The notes under the pieces: generated by a model
What the model saw: the letters and a program-made list of their open reading frames with translations, nothing else
Database searches by the model: none
What the model was told of the DNA's origin: nothing
DNA from: Rhodanobacter sp. 7MK24
GTDB taxonomy: Bacteria > Pseudomonadota > Gammaproteobacteria > Xanthomonadales > Rhodanobacteraceae
DNA length: 64,000 bases
NCBI RefSeq assembly: GCF_014842995.1
Contig: NZ_JACYXL010000005.1
Coordinates: forward strand, 62,001 to 126,000
Direction: 5' to 3'
Part shown: positions 57,093 through 64,000 of the stretch, piece by piece
Numbering within the stretch: position 1 is the stretch's first letter
Layout of the letters: each line of letters begins with the position of its first letter
Program-made: the position numbers and the translations under genes

Positions 57093-57535
57093 GCGTGGCT
57101 CCTGCGTTGTTCGGCCTGCTCGCGCGCTGCCTGATCCACGCGCTCGTTCTCGACATGGCCGTTGTGGCCCTTCACCCACTGCCAGCGCACACGGTGATTG
57201 CCGGTGGCGGCGGAGAGGCGCTCCCACAAATCCTGGTTCTTCACCGGCTTCTTGTCCGACGTGCGCCAGCCGTTCGCGCGCCATTTCGGCAGCCACTGCT
57301 CGATACCCTGCATCACGTAGCGCGAGTCGGTGGTGAGCAACACGGCACAGGGCCGGGTCAATGCTTCCAGTGCACCGATGGCAGCCATCAGCTCCATGCG
57401 GTTGTTGGTGGTGTCTGCCTCGCCGCCGGCCAGCAGGCGTTCGTGCCCCTTGGCACGCAGCAGCGCCGCCCAGCCGCCCGGGCCCGGGTTGCCGAGGCAG
57501 GCGCCATCGGTAAAGGCTTGTACTTCTTCAGTCAC
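57089..57535 (-). CDS. rnhA: Ribonuclease HI
   Basis: 148 residues. The catalytic acidic residues are in [14 protein letters not shown] (Asp), [10 protein letters not shown] (Glu), [13 protein letters not shown] (Asp), and a final Asp in NERVDQAA. It degrades RNA in RNA-DNA hybrids. The start is GTG: 57535 is preferred, and in-frame GTG 57547 adds four residues. Neither has a clear ribosome binding site, and the gene follows the methyltransferase by only 14 bp, so coupling is likely. Confidence 0.94.
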   Translation of the reverse strand: MTEEVQAFTDGACLGNPGPGGWAALLRAKGHERLLAGGEADTTNNRMELMAAIGALEALTRPCAVLLTTDSRYVMQGIEQWLPKWRANGWRTSDKKPVKNQDLWERLSAATGNHRVRWQWVKGHNGHVENERVDQAAREQAEQRRSHA

Positions 57536-57549
57536 ACGGTTTTCCACAA

Positions 57550-58230
57550 TCAAGAGACGGAATGTCGCCGCGTACCTGGCGACAGGCGCGCATTCACCGG
57601 CGCGTGCGCGGGCAACGGCCGCAGCTTCAGAGGGGTGGCGATGCGCCGCTGCTTGCGCGCCAGCATCAGGTATGCACCACCCCAGCGGCTGTCGTCGCCG
57701 ACCGCCTGGGTGCCGGGCCGGTACGCGCCCAGGCGGCGCAGGCTCTCGACTTCCAATCCGTCGCGTTGCAGATACTGGCGCAGGCGCCACGGCCATTGCA
57801 GCGATTGCCGCTGTCCGCGCGCGTGCCAGCGGAACCACGGTGCCCAGCCGCCCAGCGGATGCACGGCTGTCACCAGCAAGATGCCGCCAGGTGCGAGTAC
57901 GCGACAGGCCTCAGCCAGCAGCGCGGCGGTTTGCGGCGCGGGTTCCAGCGCATGCTGCAACCAGACAAGATCAAAGGCTTCATCGATGAAAGGCAACGGA
58001 TCGTCGGCGTGGCTGCGCAAGTCGCCACGGTAGCCGTCGCGTGCGAGCCACAGGCGTGTCCATGCCATGTCCGGCAGCGGGGGCACGGCATCGTCGTCGG
58101 CCACGCCAATGCGCAGCGCACGCCGCCCCGTCTCGCGCCGCAACAGCGGCGCCATGCTGCGCCACTGCCCGCTGCGCAACCGCCGCAGGGGCGCACTGGC
58201 CTGGATATCGTCGTCGTGTTGAAGCGGCAT
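57550..58230 (-). CDS. SAM-dependent methyltransferase (YafS-like)
   Basis: 226 residues. Class I methyltransferase features are present: an acidic strand end [18 protein letters not shown] (motif II/III) and a post-I region [17 protein letters not shown]. The canonical GxGxG loop is poorly conserved ([11 protein letters not shown]). Its position next to rnhA-dnaQ and divergent from gloB matches E. coli yafS. The substrate is unknown. ATG 58230 is preferred over 58248. Confidence 0.8.
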   Translation of the reverse strand: MPLQHDDDIQASAPLRRLRSGQWRSMAPLLRRETGRRALRIGVADDDAVPPLPDMAWTRLWLARDGYRGDLRSHADDPLPFIDEAFDLVWLQHALEPAPQTAALLAEACRVLAPGGILLVTAVHPLGGWAPWFRWHARGQRQSLQWPWRLRQYLQRDGLEVESLRRLGAYRPGTQAVGDDSRWGGAYLMLARKQRRIATPLKLRPLPAHAPVNARLSPGTRRHSVS

Positions 58231-58455
58231 GCATTCGATCCGACGCACGGTCGTCGCTGGAATCCAGTCGGCAGTGTAACGTTTGGAGGCGCCGCTCGTG
58301 TCGCGTTCCCGCGGACCCGATGCATATCGCCTAACTGCCCGCGCCCCCTTAACGACAAGCTAACGAGTTGCCGCAACAGGCTGTTTATAGTCGGAAGCTT
58401 CACGCACGCCGGGACGGCTGCGTCTGCACGTTCGACCAACGCAGCGGAGCATGCC

Positions 58456-59223
58456 GTGCACCTCGTACCGTTACCGGCACTGGCCGACAACTACATCTGG
58501 CTGCTGCACGACGACGCAGGCAACGCCATCGTCGTCGATCCCGGCGATGACGCACCGGTGGAGCTGGCATTGGCCTCACGGGGGCTGCGGCTGCGCGCGA
58601 TACTGTTGACGCACCACCATACTGATCACATCGGCGGTGCGGCGGCGCTGCACCAGCGACATGGCGCCTCCGTGTACGCGCCCGAGGATGCGCACATCGA
58701 AGCAGCCAGCGTGCGCGTGCGCGACGGCGAGAGCATCGCCCTTTCGGAGCCGCGCGCCAACTACAAGGTAATCGCCGTTCCGGGCCATACGCTGAGTCAC
58801 GTGGCCTACTACGGCGAAGGCGTGCTGCTGGCCGGCGACACCCTTTTCAGCATGGGCTGCGGCCGGCTGTTCGAAGGTACGCCTGCGCAGATGCTGGCGT
58901 CGCTGGATCGTCTTGCCGCGTTGCCGGCCGCCACCCTGCTCTGTTGCGGGCACGAATACACGGCGGCCAATGGCCGCTTCGCCCACGAAATCGAACCCGG
59001 CAATGCCGCGCTGTCGGCACGCCGGCAGGAGGTGGCCGCGCTTCGCGCCCGGCAGCACCCCAGCCTGCCCGTGACCATGGCCAGCGAGTTGGCGACCAAC
59101 CCGTTCCTGCGCATCGACGAACCAGCCGTGATTGCCTGGTGCGAACGGCAGGTCGGCCGAGCCGAGGATCGCATTGCACGCTTCGCCTCCGTCCGCGCAG
59201 CCAAGGATGTGTTCCGCGCATGA
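58456..59223 (+). CDS. gloB: Hydroxyacylglutathione hydrolase (glyoxalase II)
   Basis: 255 residues. The metallo-beta-lactamase motif THHHTDHIGG binds the binuclear metal centre, and the C-terminal domain has CGHEYTAANGRFA. It hydrolyses S-D-lactoylglutathione to D-lactate and glutathione, finishing methylglyoxal detoxification. The start is GTG at 58456, with GGAG 6 nt upstream; the nearby ATG at 58451 is out of frame. It overlaps mltD by ATGA. Confidence 0.95.
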   Translation: MHLVPLPALADNYIWLLHDDAGNAIVVDPGDDAPVELALASRGLRLRAILLTHHHTDHIGGAAALHQRHGASVYAPEDAHIEAASVRVRDGESIALSEPRANYKVIAVPGHTLSHVAYYGEGVLLAGDTLFSMGCGRLFEGTPAQMLASLDRLAALPAATLLCCGHEYTAANGRFAHEIEPGNAALSARRQEVAALRARQHPSLPVTMASELATNPFLRIDEPAVIAWCERQVGRAEDRIARFASVRAAKDVFRA

Positions 59224-60464
59224 ACGTAAACCCTCATCCCAAACGGCTATTGCCGCTGATAATCTCGGCCCTGCTCACCGCATGCGCCACCGCGCCGACA
59301 CCGCGCTCCTCGACGACGACACCCGCCGTCCAACCGGTAACCGCGCCCGCTCCTGCTGCTGCGGCGACGTCCGCTGCGACGGCCACGCAAGCGCCGTCAG
59401 ACGACGACAACGTCTGGAATCGGTTGCGCAACAGCTTCCAGATGGCCGATTGCGATGAAGACCCCGCAGTGCTGTCCTGGGCGAAGCGCTACACGAGCAA
59501 CCCGCAGCGCTTCGAGCAGCAAGTACAGGACGCGTTGCCCAAGCTGATCTACGTGCAGCAGGTGGCGTCGGAACACGGTGTGGCCGGCGAGTTCGCCTTC
59601 CTGCCGTGGATCGAGAGCGGCTATCGGCCGATTCCCGGCCATAACGGTCGCCCCGCCGGCATGTGGCAGATCATGCCGGCCACCGCAGCCGCGATGGGTC
59701 TGCGTGTGAACGGACGCTACGACGGGCGCCTGGATGTGCAATCCACCGCAGACGCGGTGATGAAGCTGCTGAGCCGCTATTACGACGAATTCCGCGACTG
59801 GCGCGTCGCCGACTACGCCTACAACGCCGGCGAGTACAAGGCGCGCCAGCTGGTGCAGGGCCACGGTCTTCCGCCGGCGGCACCAGCGATACCGCGCTGG
59901 CCGGTGCACAACATCACCCGTGAGCACCTCACCAAGTTGCTGGCCATGGCCTGCGTGGTGCGCCAACCCGAGCGCTTCAATGTCAGCCTGCCCGTACTGG
60001 CGCCCAGCCAGCACCTCGTCAAGGTGCAACTGCCGCATTCGATGCCGCTGGCGCGTGCTGCCGACAAGGCCGGCATGCCGTTGGACACATTGAAGGACCT
60101 CAATGCCGCCTTCCGCAACGACATCGCGGATGCCAGCGTGGCCTCCTACTTGATGATGCCGGCAAACCACGCGCAGCAGTTCCACGATGCGCTGCTTGCC
60201 CAGGCCATGAACGCCGGTGATTCGACCGATGGCGGCTTCGCGAACAGCTTCGCCGCCGCCGAGAGCGGCCCCGCGTCGTCGCCCAATCCGACGGGTTCGA
60301 GACCGGCCACGCACCCCATCACGCACCGGGTCGCGCAAGGCGAAACCCTGTGGCAGCTCGCGCACCACTATTCGGTAAGCGTGGGTGATTTGCAGCAATG
60401 GAACCATCTGCAAGGGCAGGCCATTCGTCCTGGCGAGGTACTCATGGTCAGCTCGCCGCAATAA
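59220..60464 (+). CDS. mltD: Membrane-bound lytic murein transglycosylase D with LysM
   Basis: 414 residues. The N-terminal lipoprotein signal has a lipobox LLTAC with Cys22. An SLT domain (about 105-240) has the catalytic Glu132 in PWIESGYRP, with GMWQIMPATA and YNAGE. One LysM domain lies at about 365-412 (HRVAQGETLWQLAHHY). It cleaves peptidoglycan glycan strands, forming 1,6-anhydromuramic ends, at the inner face of the outer membrane. It is coupled to gloB, as in E. coli-like gene order. Confidence 0.94.
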   Translation: MNVNPHPKRLLPLIISALLTACATAPTPRSSTTTPAVQPVTAPAPAAAATSAATATQAPSDDDNVWNRLRNSFQMADCDEDPAVLSWAKRYTSNPQRFEQQVQDALPKLIYVQQVASEHGVAGEFAFLPWIESGYRPIPGHNGRPAGMWQIMPATAAAMGLRVNGRYDGRLDVQSTADAVMKLLSRYYDEFRDWRVADYAYNAGEYKARQLVQGHGLPPAAPAIPRWPVHNITREHLTKLLAMACVVRQPERFNVSLPVLAPSQHLVKVQLPHSMPLARAADKAGMPLDTLKDLNAAFRNDIADASVASYLMMPANHAQQFHDALLAQAMNAGDSTDGGFANSFAAAESGPASSPNPTGSRPATHPITHRVAQGETLWQLAHHYSVSVGDLQQWNHLQGQAIRPGEVLMVSSPQ

Positions 60465-60497
60465 CCATGGCCAACACTACGCTGTGGCGGCGCATGT

Positions 60498-60526
60498 AAA
60501 GAAGGCGGCCGATGGCCGCCTTCTTT
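60498..60526. terminator. Bidirectional terminator between mltD and ppiD
   Basis: The perfect 13-bp stem AAAGAAGGCGGCC/GGCCGCCTTCTTT with a GAT loop lies between the converging mltD and ppiD genes. Confidence 0.88.
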
Positions 60527-60549
60527 GCATGATGCAGGGGCGCCTCGGC

Positions 60550-62454
60550 TTACATCCGGTCCTTGGCGATCTTGATCTCGGTGCCAGCGCGCAGCGCCTT
60601 GATCAACTCTTCGGTTGCCACGGCACCGTAGGCCTGAGTCATCTGCTGGCGCAGCGCGTTGCGCTGGTCGGATGGCATCTTGGAAAGATCCGCGCCCTGC
60701 ACCTTGTCCACCGCCAGCAGTGCATAGCTGCCGTCCTGCATGTCCACCGCGGCGTACTGCGGCTTGCCGTCCGCCGGGTGTGGCAGCAGGAAGGCCTGGT
60801 CACGCAGTGTCGCGGGCACGTCGGGCTGGATGCGCACCACGTCGGCCACGCTCTTCACGTTGGCGTTGTCGGAAGCGGCCACTGCCGCCAGCGTCTCGCC
60901 CTTGCGCAGGCGCGCCAGCAGCGCGTCGGCCTGTTGCTTCGCGGCGGCAGTGGTGCGCTGGTCGAGGATGGTCTTGCTGATCGCGTCGTGCACTTCGGCC
61001 AGCGGTCTGGCTGCAGCAGCCACGTGCTGCGCCACGCGGACCACCACCGCGTCGTCATTGCCCAGCTCGATCAGGTTGGAGTTGTTGCCTTGTGCCAACA
61101 CGTCGTTGCCGAACGCCGCCTTGATGACTTTGGGATCGGCTGCAACGCCCTGGCCGCCCTGGCGCGAGAACAGCGCCGTGGTCTTGATCGGCAGGCCAAG
61201 CGCTTGCGCGGCCGGTTCCAGCGAGGACGGGTTCTGATAGGTGTTGTCCGACAATTTTCCGGCCACTTCGTTGTATTTGCGGTCCTTGTCGCCGCTGGTC
61301 GCCTCGGCCAGCAGTTGGTCGCGGACTTCGGCGAACGACTTGGCATCGCCGCTGCGGATGTCGCGCAGCCAGAGGATGTCGTAACCGTCTGGCGTCAGCA
61401 CCGGCTTGGAGATCTCGCCCTTCTTCAGCGCGAACATCGCGCTGTCGAAAACGGCGTTGGTCACGCCCTTCTGCAGCCAGCCCAGATCACCACCCTGGCG
61501 TTTCGAACCGAGGTCGTCCGAGTCCTGCACAGCGACCTTGGCGAAATTGTCCGGGGTGAGACCGGTGGCGATCTTCTCGGCCTTGGCCAGCGCGGCCTTC
61601 TGTTGGTCGGGCGTGGCGTTGGCGGGCACGTTGACGAGGATGTGCGACACCTCGCGCTGTTCGGGCAACACGAAGCGCTGCTTCTCGTTCTCGTACCGCT
61701 TCATCAGGTCGGCGTCGCTGGGCGGCGCATCCGGCTTGAGCTCGGAACCCTTCACCTCGATGTACTGCAGCGATACCTGCTCGGGATTCATGTAATCCGC
61801 GAGGTGCGCCTTGTAGTAGTCCGCGATCTGCGCATCGGTGACGCTGGCGTCGGCAGGCTGCGGCTTGGGCAGCACGGCGTAGCTGATGTCACGGCGCTGC
61901 ATGCGCAGGTCGAGGTAATGGTTGATTTCCTCGTCGGTGACGATGGTGCTGGCGTTGACTGCGTTCGGCAAGGCCTGCGTGGCCAGCGAAGCACGCACGT
62001 CGTCCTGGAACATGTCGGGCGTTTTGCGCTGTTCGGCCAGCACGGTACGGTACATATTGGGGTCGAACTGGCCATTGACCTGGAACGCGGGAATGCCGGC
62101 GATGTAGTCACGCACGGCCTGGTCCGGCACGCGCACGCCCCAGTCCTCGTTCGCCTTCAACAGCAGTTGCTGGTCGATCATGCCGTCCAGCACCTTCAGC
62201 TTCATGTCCGGCTTTTCGAACGCGTCCGCGTCGAACCTGTCGCCCTGCTCTGCGCTCATCTGCTGGCGCAGCTCGTTCATGCGGCCCTGGAAATCCTGCT
62301 GGCTGATCTCGTGCTTGCCGACCTTCGCCACGTAGGTGTCGGCGCGGGACATGATGTAGCCCTCGATGCCGAAGAACGACATCGCGAAGGTGGCCAGGCC
62401 GAGAAGGACAGCGGCGGGCCATCCGTGCATCTTGTTGCGAATTGCCTGCAGCAT
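60550..62454 (-). CDS. ppiD: Peptidyl-prolyl cis-trans isomerase PpiD
   Basis: 634 residues. An N-terminal cytoplasmic stub and one membrane helix (about 13-34, AAVLLGLATFAMSFFGIEGY) precede a SurA_N-like chaperone region (about 40-220). A parvulin domain follows at about 260-365, with REVSHILVNV and RQGGDLGWLQKG, and then a long C-terminal region. It is anchored in the inner membrane and helps outer-membrane proteins leave the Sec channel. It follows lon-hupB, with two tRNA genes inserted between. Confidence 0.94.
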   Translation of the reverse strand: MLQAIRNKMHGWPAAVLLGLATFAMSFFGIEGYIMSRADTYVAKVGKHEISQQDFQGRMNELRQQMSAEQGDRFDADAFEKPDMKLKVLDGMIDQQLLLKANEDWGVRVPDQAVRDYIAGIPAFQVNGQFDPNMYRTVLAEQRKTPDMFQDDVRASLATQALPNAVNASTIVTDEEINHYLDLRMQRRDISYAVLPKPQPADASVTDAQIADYYKAHLADYMNPEQVSLQYIEVKGSELKPDAPPSDADLMKRYENEKQRFVLPEQREVSHILVNVPANATPDQQKAALAKAEKIATGLTPDNFAKVAVQDSDDLGSKRQGGDLGWLQKGVTNAVFDSAMFALKKGEISKPVLTPDGYDILWLRDIRSGDAKSFAEVRDQLLAEATSGDKDRKYNEVAGKLSDNTYQNPSSLEPAAQALGLPIKTTALFSRQGGQGVAADPKVIKAAFGNDVLAQGNNSNLIELGNDDAVVVRVAQHVAAAARPLAEVHDAISKTILDQRTTAAAKQQADALLARLRKGETLAAVAASDNANVKSVADVVRIQPDVPATLRDQAFLLPHPADGKPQYAAVDMQDGSYALLAVDKVQGADLSKMPSDQRNALRQQMTQAYGAVATEELIKALRAGTEIKIAKDRM

Positions 62455-62548
62455 TGCCTACCTTCCTGCGAGTGTTGTGCGGCGCACTCGGCGCACGTTG
62501 CCTGAACCATTCAACACGACGGCTTCCCCAGCGACGTCGTCAAATAAC

Positions 62549-62571
62549 AAGGGCGCCGCTGGGGCGCCCTT
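62549..62571 (-). terminator. Terminator downstream of the tRNA-Val/tRNA-Asp pair
   Basis: The 9-bp stem AAGGGCGCC/GGCGCCCTT with a 5-nt loop is followed on the minus strand by TGTTATTTG. It lies just 3' of tRNA-Asp. Confidence 0.75.
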
Positions 62572-62579
62572 GCAAACCG

Positions 62580-62656
62580 TGGCGGAGCGGACGGGACTCG
62601 AACCCGCGACCTCCGGCGTGACAGGCCAGCATTCTAACCGACTGAACTACCGCTCC
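62580..62656 (-). tRNA. tRNA-Asp (anticodon GTC), copy 2
   Basis: 77 nt with the encoded CCA, identical base for base to the plus-strand copy at 32112-32188. Confidence 0.95.
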
Positions 62657-62665
62657 ACAGATTTC

Positions 62666-62740
62666 TGGTGGGTGCTGTAGGGATCGAACCTACGACCATC
62701 GCCTTGTAAGGGCGGCGCTCTACCGCTGAGCTAAGCACCC
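62666..62740 (-). tRNA. tRNA-Val (anticodon TAC)
   Basis: 75 nt with the encoded CCA. The acceptor GGGTGCT/AGCACCC pairs fully and the loop CTTACAA gives TAC. It begins 19 nt after the hupB stop and may be processed from a hupB-tRNA transcript. Confidence 0.95.
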
Positions 62741-62759
62741 GAAACCGAGCATCAGCCGC

Positions 62760-63032
62760 TCAGTTTAGGGCGTCCTTGAGCGTCTTGCCAGCCTTGAAGG
62801 CAGGAACCTTCGAAGCCTTGATCTTGATCGTCTCGTTGGTGCGCGGGTTGCGACCGGTGCGGGCGGCGCGCTTGCGCACGGTGAAGGTGCCAAAACCCAC
62901 CACCGACACGTCCTCGCCCTTCTTCAGCGACTTCTGCACGACTTCGACGAACGCGTCGAACGCACGACCGGCATCGGCCTTGGTCAGTTCGGCCTTGTCG
63001 GCGATGGCATTGATCAGATCGGTTTTATTCAT
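62760..63032 (-). CDS. hupB: DNA-binding protein HU
   Basis: 90 residues, full HU length. [20 protein letters not shown] begins the helical dimer part, and the DNA-binding arm contains [20 protein letters not shown]. Its ending KTLKDALN is typical. It is a nucleoid-compacting dimer. AGGGAG lies about 6 nt upstream of ATG 63032, and a promoter lies at 63179-63208. Confidence 0.97.
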   Translation of the reverse strand: MNKTDLINAIADKAELTKADAGRAFDAFVEVVQKSLKKGEDVSVVGFGTFTVRKRAARTGRNPRTNETIKIKASKVPAFKAGKTLKDALN

Positions 63033-63178
63033 TGAAAACTCCCTAGTGCGTTTTGCGGCAGGCTCGCCCCGTGGCATGGGCGCGCGCAACCGCCATGGAT
63101 GGTTGGTAGCCGCTGGGCGTCGTGACGCAACCCCGCATCGCGGACGCATGCAGCAGGCGCCGGGATCACGGTCCCGCC

Positions 63179-63208
63179 TTTATACCAGCGCCTCGCCAAG
63201 CACCGCAA
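63179..63208 (-). promoter_or_regulatory. Promoter of hupB
   Basis: On the minus strand, TTGCGG (63203-63208) and TATAAA (63179-63184) are 18 bp apart, about 145 bp upstream of the hupB ATG. Confidence 0.65.
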
Positions 63209-63313
63209 TACAAGCTGCAGCAAGGTTTCCGGGCGATACATGGAGGTCGCTGAAACTTTTGCATCCCGCAAAACACCTGCGGCACTTGCGGATTCTCCGG
63301 AGGCGTGAATGAA

Positions 63314-63353
63314 CAAGGCGCCGCAGGTCGATTGACGACCCGGCGGCGCCTTG
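63314..63353 (-). terminator. Terminator hairpin downstream of lon
   Basis: The 11-bp stem CAAGGCGCCGC/GCGGCGCCTTG encloses a second short stem GGTCG/CGACC. It lies just after the lon stop codon; the T tract is weak. Confidence 0.65.
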
Positions 63354-63366
63354 CCTGCGTGTGATT

Positions 63367-64000
63367 TCAATGCGGGCGGATATGCGACTCAGCCTCCTCG
63401 GCTTCCGGCTTTTCCTCGTGTGCCGCGTGCGATTCCGGTTTCGCTTCGTTCGGCTGCAGCGCGCGCTCCAATGCAATGTCCAGCACTTCGTCGATCCAGC
63501 GCACCGGATGGATTTCCAACGACGAGGTGACATTGGCCGGCATGTCGGCCAAGTCCTTCTTGTTGTCCTCCGGGATGATCACCGTGGTGATGCCTCCGCG
63601 ATGCGCCGCCAGCAGCTTCTCCTTTAGGCCACCGATGGGCAGCACGCGGCCGCGCAGGGTGATCTCGCCGGTCATCGCCACTTCCGAGCGCACCGGCACC
63701 TTGGTCAGCGCGGACACCAGCGCGGTGCACATGCCGATGCCGGCACTGGGGCCATCCTTCGGCGTGGCGCCTTCGGGCACGTGCACATGGATATCGAATT
63801 TCTGGTGGAAATCGGCGTCGATGCCCAATCGATCCACGCGCGCGCGCACCACCGACAACGCGGCCTGGATGGATTCCTTCATCACGTCGCCAAGCTGGCC
63901 GGTATGCACCAGATGCCCCTTGCCCGACACCACCGACGCCTCGATGCTGAGCAACTCGCCGCCCACCTGGGTCCAGGCCAGGCCGGTGACCAGGCCAACC
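63367..64000 (-). CDS. lon: ATP-dependent protease Lon, C-terminal part (5' end outside window)
   Basis: The visible 211 codons are the proteolytic domain: [20 protein letters not shown] opens it, the catalytic Ser is in PKDGPSAG and the catalytic Lys in [15 protein letters not shown] charged Glu/His-rich tail ends IRPH. The ATPase and N-terminal domains lie beyond position 64000. Lon degrades damaged and regulatory proteins in the cytoplasm, and in characterised bacteria also some tmRNA-tagged ones. It precedes hupB, the conserved order. Confidence 0.96.
   Translation of the reverse strand, partial: VGLVTGLAWTQVGGELLSIEASVVSGKGHLVHTGQLGDVMKESIQAALSVVRARVDRLGIDADFHQKFDIHVHVPEGATPKDGPSAGIGMCTALVSALTKVPVRSEVAMTGEITLRGRVLPIGGLKEKLLAAHRGGITTVIIPEDNKKDLADMPANVTSSLEIHPVRWIDEVLDIALERALQPNEAKPESHAAHEEKPEAEEAESHIRPH

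Larger units (their letters stand above)
63033..63366. other. Intergenic region between lon and hupB
   Basis: 334 bp containing the lon terminator at its right end, the hupB promoter in the middle and a hupB leader of roughly 140 nt. I see no further gene. Confidence 0.6.

Overview
The window is high-GC DNA from a gammaproteobacterium of the order Xanthomonadales, most likely Rhodanobacteraceae (Dyella/Rhodanobacter/Frateuria type). The evidence is gene order rather than any marker search: rpoE-rseA-degP-lepA-lepB-DUF4845-rnc-era-recO, gloB divergent from a yafS-like gene with rnhA and dnaQ, and lon-hupB-tRNA-ppiD. It is dense core chromosome with short intergenic gaps. There is no phage, insertion sequence, transposase or CRISPR array.

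Layout. 1-317: tmRNA (ssrA, minus strand, 3' end cut by the window edge) with its promoter. 675-6929 and on to 9922: a PepSY protein, fabV, asparaginase-cutC, a cold-shock gene, and a five-gene minus-strand operon CYTH-nagZ-hpt-FMN reductase-MTI phosphorylase, preceded by rlmD. 9979-13462: an AsmA/YdbH-like protein, an orphan receiver-HPt protein and recO. 13479-21459: the sigma-E block rpoE-rseA-degP followed by lepA-lepB-DUF4845-rnc-era. 21592-26552: a c-di-GMP GGDEF/EAL protein with a coupled unknown gene, divergent from a FadJ-like beta-oxidation enzyme. 26619-31748: DUF2058, slyX, ugd, an FKBP isomerase and a CPA2 antiporter. 31920-32188: a tRNA Ala-Glu-Asp operon. 32307-36237: DUF1249, ppsR divergent from ppsA. 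36335-37870: tRNA-Ser and a small, less GC-rich, gene-poor patch.

37902-55336 is the most interesting block. A 2872-residue cyclic beta-1,2-glucan synthase, a stand-alone GH94 phosphorylase-like paralogue of its C-terminal half, a GH144-type beta-1,2-glucanase, an atypical flavoprotein disulfide oxidoreductase and a phosphoglucomutase lie together with almost no spacing. They read as a synthesis and turnover locus for beta-1,2-glucan that feeds glucose 1-phosphate back to central metabolism. 55656-60464 holds prpC, dnaQ, rnhA, a methyltransferase, gloB and mltD. 60550-64000 holds ppiD, tRNA-Asp, tRNA-Val, hupB and the 3' part of lon.

Two intergenic regions (4421-4590 and 27249-27353) carry related imperfect tandem repeats with a period near 61 bp. 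They appear to belong to a dispersed repeat family. All functional calls rest on motif recognition by eye; no searches were run.
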